Source: Candidatus Latescibacterota bacterium
GTDB taxonomy: Bacteria; Latescibacterota; 4484-107; B68-G9
DNA: 6,683 bases
Assembly: GCA_012962735.1 (NCBI GenBank)
Contig: DTXA01000550.1
Span: 1-6,683 of the forward strand
Reading direction: 5' to 3'
Part shown: piece after piece, positions 5,058 through 6,683 of the stretch
How positions within the stretch are numbered: the stretch's first letter is position 1
Layout: every line of letters begins with the position of its first letter
The notes under the pieces: generated by a model
Databases searched by the model: none
What the model was told of the DNA's origin: nothing
Seen by the model: only the letters and a program-made list of their open reading frames with translations
Position numbers and translations under genes: made by a program

Positions 5058-5534
5058 ATGATCACCTTGAACGCCACCACACTCCTTACTATTATCAACT
5101 TCTTGATATTGGTCTACATCCTCAGGAAACTCCTCTGGGGTCCCCTGACCCGCTTTTTGGACGAGCGGGGTCGGAAGGTGGCTGGGGTCCTGCAGGAGGC
5201 CGAGGGGAGGAGGCTGGAGGCCGAGCGGCTCCGGCAGGAGGGCGAGAAGGCCCTGCGGGAGGCCAGGGCCGAGGCGAGGCGCATCGTGGATCAGGCTGCG
5301 GCCGCCGCCCAGGAGGAGGCACGGAGGGTCCGGGAGGAGGCCAAGAGGCAGGCAGAGGGGTTCATCCGACAAGCCCAGGCGGAACTGAAGGCCCAGGCGG
5401 AACAGGTCCGCAGGGAACTGCGGAGGGAGGCCGCAGAGCTTTCCGTCCTTCTGGCGGGAAAGATCATCAAGAGGAAACTCTCCCCGGAGGATCACAGGGA
5501 CCTGGTCCGGGAGTACCTCTCCGAATGGAATTGA
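5058..5534 (+). CDS. atpF: F-type ATP synthase subunit b (peripheral stalk)
   Basis: Subunit b anchors the stator: one N-terminal membrane helix and a long cytoplasmic coiled coil that binds delta and alpha. The 158-residue product has the helix at about residues 5-27, then the family segment GPLTRFLDERGRKV (28-41) and an Ala/Glu/Arg-rich heptad region to about residue 140, ending with ELSVLLAGKIIKRKL, a typical b-subunit C-terminal helix. The strong AGGAGG (5048-5053) overlaps the stop of the c gene and lies four bases before the ATG. Only one b gene is seen here, so the stalk is probably a b homodimer. Length and architecture are normal. Confidence 0.95.
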   Translation: MITLNATTLLTIINFLILVYILRKLLWGPLTRFLDERGRKVAGVLQEAEGRRLEAERLRQEGEKALREARAEARRIVDQAAAAAQEEARRVREEAKRQAEGFIRQAQAELKAQAEQVRRELRREAAELSVLLAGKIIKRKLSPEDHRDLVREYLSEWN

Positions 5535-5543
5535 GGGGGAAAG

Positions 5544-6077
5544 ATGCCCCATCGCCTATCTAAGCGATACGCCTTGAAACTCTTAGAGTTTGCACGGGTC
5601 ACGGGAGAGGTGGAACGTGTGGGGAAGGAGCTCGATGCCCTACGGGAGGTCATCGACCCTGAGCTCGCCCGCCTGATGGACCATCCCGCCTTCGAGGGTA
5701 GGACCACATTTCTGGAGAAGCTTATGGAACGCCTCGGATTTTCTCCGGCGTTGGGGGCGCTTTTGGACGAACTGGCGGGACGAAGACAGCTCCGACTTTT
5801 GAGGGAAATATCCGAGCGATACAGCAGGCTGGCGGACGAGCACTTGGGCAGGGTACGGGTGCGGGTACGGTCAGCCTTACCCTTGGAGGGGTCCCTTAGA
5901 GCCCTGGTGGAGGAGCGCGTGAGGGCACATTGGGGTTCGAACGTCGTGCTGTCCTGGGAAGTAGACCCCGAGCTACTGGGAGGGGTGGTGATAGAGGGAA
6001 AGGGGGAGCGGGTGGACGCCAGCCTGCGGGGGGGATTGGAGAGGCTTTTGAGGGAGGCGACTCAAGAGGAAACGTAA
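5544..6077 (+). CDS. atpH: F-type ATP synthase subunit delta
   Basis: Delta sits on top of the F1 head and joins alpha to the b stalk (equivalent to mitochondrial OSCP). The 177-residue product has the N-terminal family segment LSKRYALKLLEFA (5-17), a helical bundle to about residue 105, and the C-terminal signature DPELLGGVVIEGKG followed by VDASLRGGLERL (about 141-168), which is the conserved part of the family. GAGGGGGA (5533-5540) precedes the ATG, and the gene starts nine bases after the atpF stop. Length is normal and no residue appears to be missing. Confidence 0.95.
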   Translation: MPHRLSKRYALKLLEFARVTGEVERVGKELDALREVIDPELARLMDHPAFEGRTTFLEKLMERLGFSPALGALLDELAGRRQLRLLREISERYSRLADEHLGRVRVRVRSALPLEGSLRALVEERVRAHWGSNVVLSWEVDPELLGGVVIEGKGERVDASLRGGLERLLREATQEET

Positions 6078-6094
6078 GACTTTGAGGAGGTGGA

Positions 6095-6683
6095 ATGATC
6101 CAGGCGGGGGAGATCCGCACTGTTTTGGAGGAAACCTTCCGGGAGTATAGGAGACGGTTGGACACCGCGGAGGTTGGCACGGTCACCTACGTGGGCGACG
6201 GCATCGCCCGTGTGTATGGGCTCGACCACGTGATGGCAGGGGAACTCGTGGAGTTCTCGGATGATGTGTTCGGCGTGGCCCTGAATTTGGAAGAGGACGA
6301 AGTAGGTTGTATACTTCTCGGGTCCGAGGCTCAGGTGAGGGAAGGCGACGAGGCTAAGCGCACGGGTAGGCTGTTGGAGGTGCCGGTGGGGGAGGAGATA
6401 CTAGATCGGGTCATCGACCCTCTGGGCCGCCCCTTGGATGGCCGTGGACCCATCTTCGCCCGGGAGACCCGTCCCGTAGAGGTCAAAGCCCCAGGCGTCA
6501 TTTACCGCCAGCCCGTCCGGGAGCCCCTGTACACCGGGATCAAGGCCATAGATTCCATGATACCGATAGGCCGGGGTCAGCGGGAGCTCATCATAGGTGA
6601 CAGACAGACCGGTAAGACCGCTATAGTATTGGACACCATCATCAACCAGAAAAATTCGGATGTGTATTGCATCTACGTGGCCA
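6095..6683 (+). CDS. atpA: F-type ATP synthase subunit alpha, N-terminal part
   Basis: Alpha subunits alternate with beta in the F1 head and carry the non-catalytic nucleotide sites. The 196 codons visible cover the N-terminal helix that contacts delta (about 1-22), the beta-barrel domain (about 25-95, with VGDGIARVYGLD) and the start of the nucleotide-binding domain with VIDPLGRPLDG (106-116), GIKAIDSMIPIGRGQR (148-163) and the Walker A motif GDRQTGKT (168-175), whose Gln171 is the usual alpha-type residue. The excellent GAGGAGG (6084-6090) lies four bases before ATG 6095, 17 bases after atpH. The frame is open to the window end; the remaining F1 genes (gamma, beta, epsilon) would be expected beyond it. 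Confidence 0.97.
   Translation, partial: MIQAGEIRTVLEETFREYRRRLDTAEVGTVTYVGDGIARVYGLDHVMAGELVEFSDDVFGVALNLEEDEVGCILLGSEAQVREGDEAKRTGRLLEVPVGEEILDRVIDPLGRPLDGRGPIFARETRPVEVKAPGVIYRQPVREPLYTGIKAIDSMIPIGRGQRELIIGDRQTGKTAIVLDTIINQKNSDVYCIYVA

Noticed and set aside
5001..5552. Open frame of 183 codons on the minus strand opposite atpF
   Set aside because: It is a Pro/Leu-rich mirror of the Glu/Arg-rich coiled coil of subunit b, with no start signal or promoter.

Overview
The window is a piece of bacterial chromosome with two divergent gene groups that meet at a compact promoter region (2209-2391). It is GC-rich by eye, and the rightward genes use AGG for arginine and ATA for isoleucine freely. 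No gene in it fixes the lineage. The ion-binding residues of the ATP synthase rotor suggest a Na+-coupled enzyme, which would fit an anaerobe, possibly a thermophilic one; that is inference. Coding density is very high: apart from the 183-base divergent region, no gap between genes exceeds about 75 bases, and no terminator, tRNA, rRNA, CRISPR or insertion sequence was seen.

Left arm, minus strand (1-2208): serA, a long-form D-3-phosphoglycerate dehydrogenase (serine biosynthesis), is followed after 30 bases by a Gfo/Idh/MocA-family NAD(P)-dependent oxidoreductase that runs off the left edge. They look like one transcription unit, read from a promoter at about 2277-2305.

Right arm, plus strand (2333-6683): a near-consensus sigma-70-type promoter (TTGACA, 17 bases, TATATT, with an extended -10 TG) precedes a bactofilin gene. 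The first half of an F-type ATP synthase operon follows in tight or overlapping order: atpZ, atpI, atpB (a), a double-length c-subunit gene, a 32-codon membrane-peptide ORF, a normal c-subunit gene (atpE), atpF (b), atpH (delta) and the start of atpA (alpha), which runs off the right edge. AtpZ and AtpI are accessory membrane proteins (AtpI helps assemble the c-ring). AtpB and the two c proteins form the ion channel and rotor, b and delta form the peripheral stalk, and alpha belongs to the catalytic head.

The most notable part is 4133-5049. The first c gene encodes two fused hairpins (four predicted membrane helices), as in V-type rotor subunits. Only its first hairpin keeps the ion-binding glutamate; in the second it is glutamine. 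The second c gene encodes an ordinary 85-residue c subunit with a two-carboxylate Na+-type site (E33, V64, E66, S67). The operon therefore appears to encode a mixed F/V-type rotor ring. Between the two c genes lie an unrecognised 32-residue single-helix peptide and a potential mRNA stem-loop just upstream of the main c gene. A 36-base perfect repeat shared by the two c genes ends exactly one base before the glutamine/glutamate difference.
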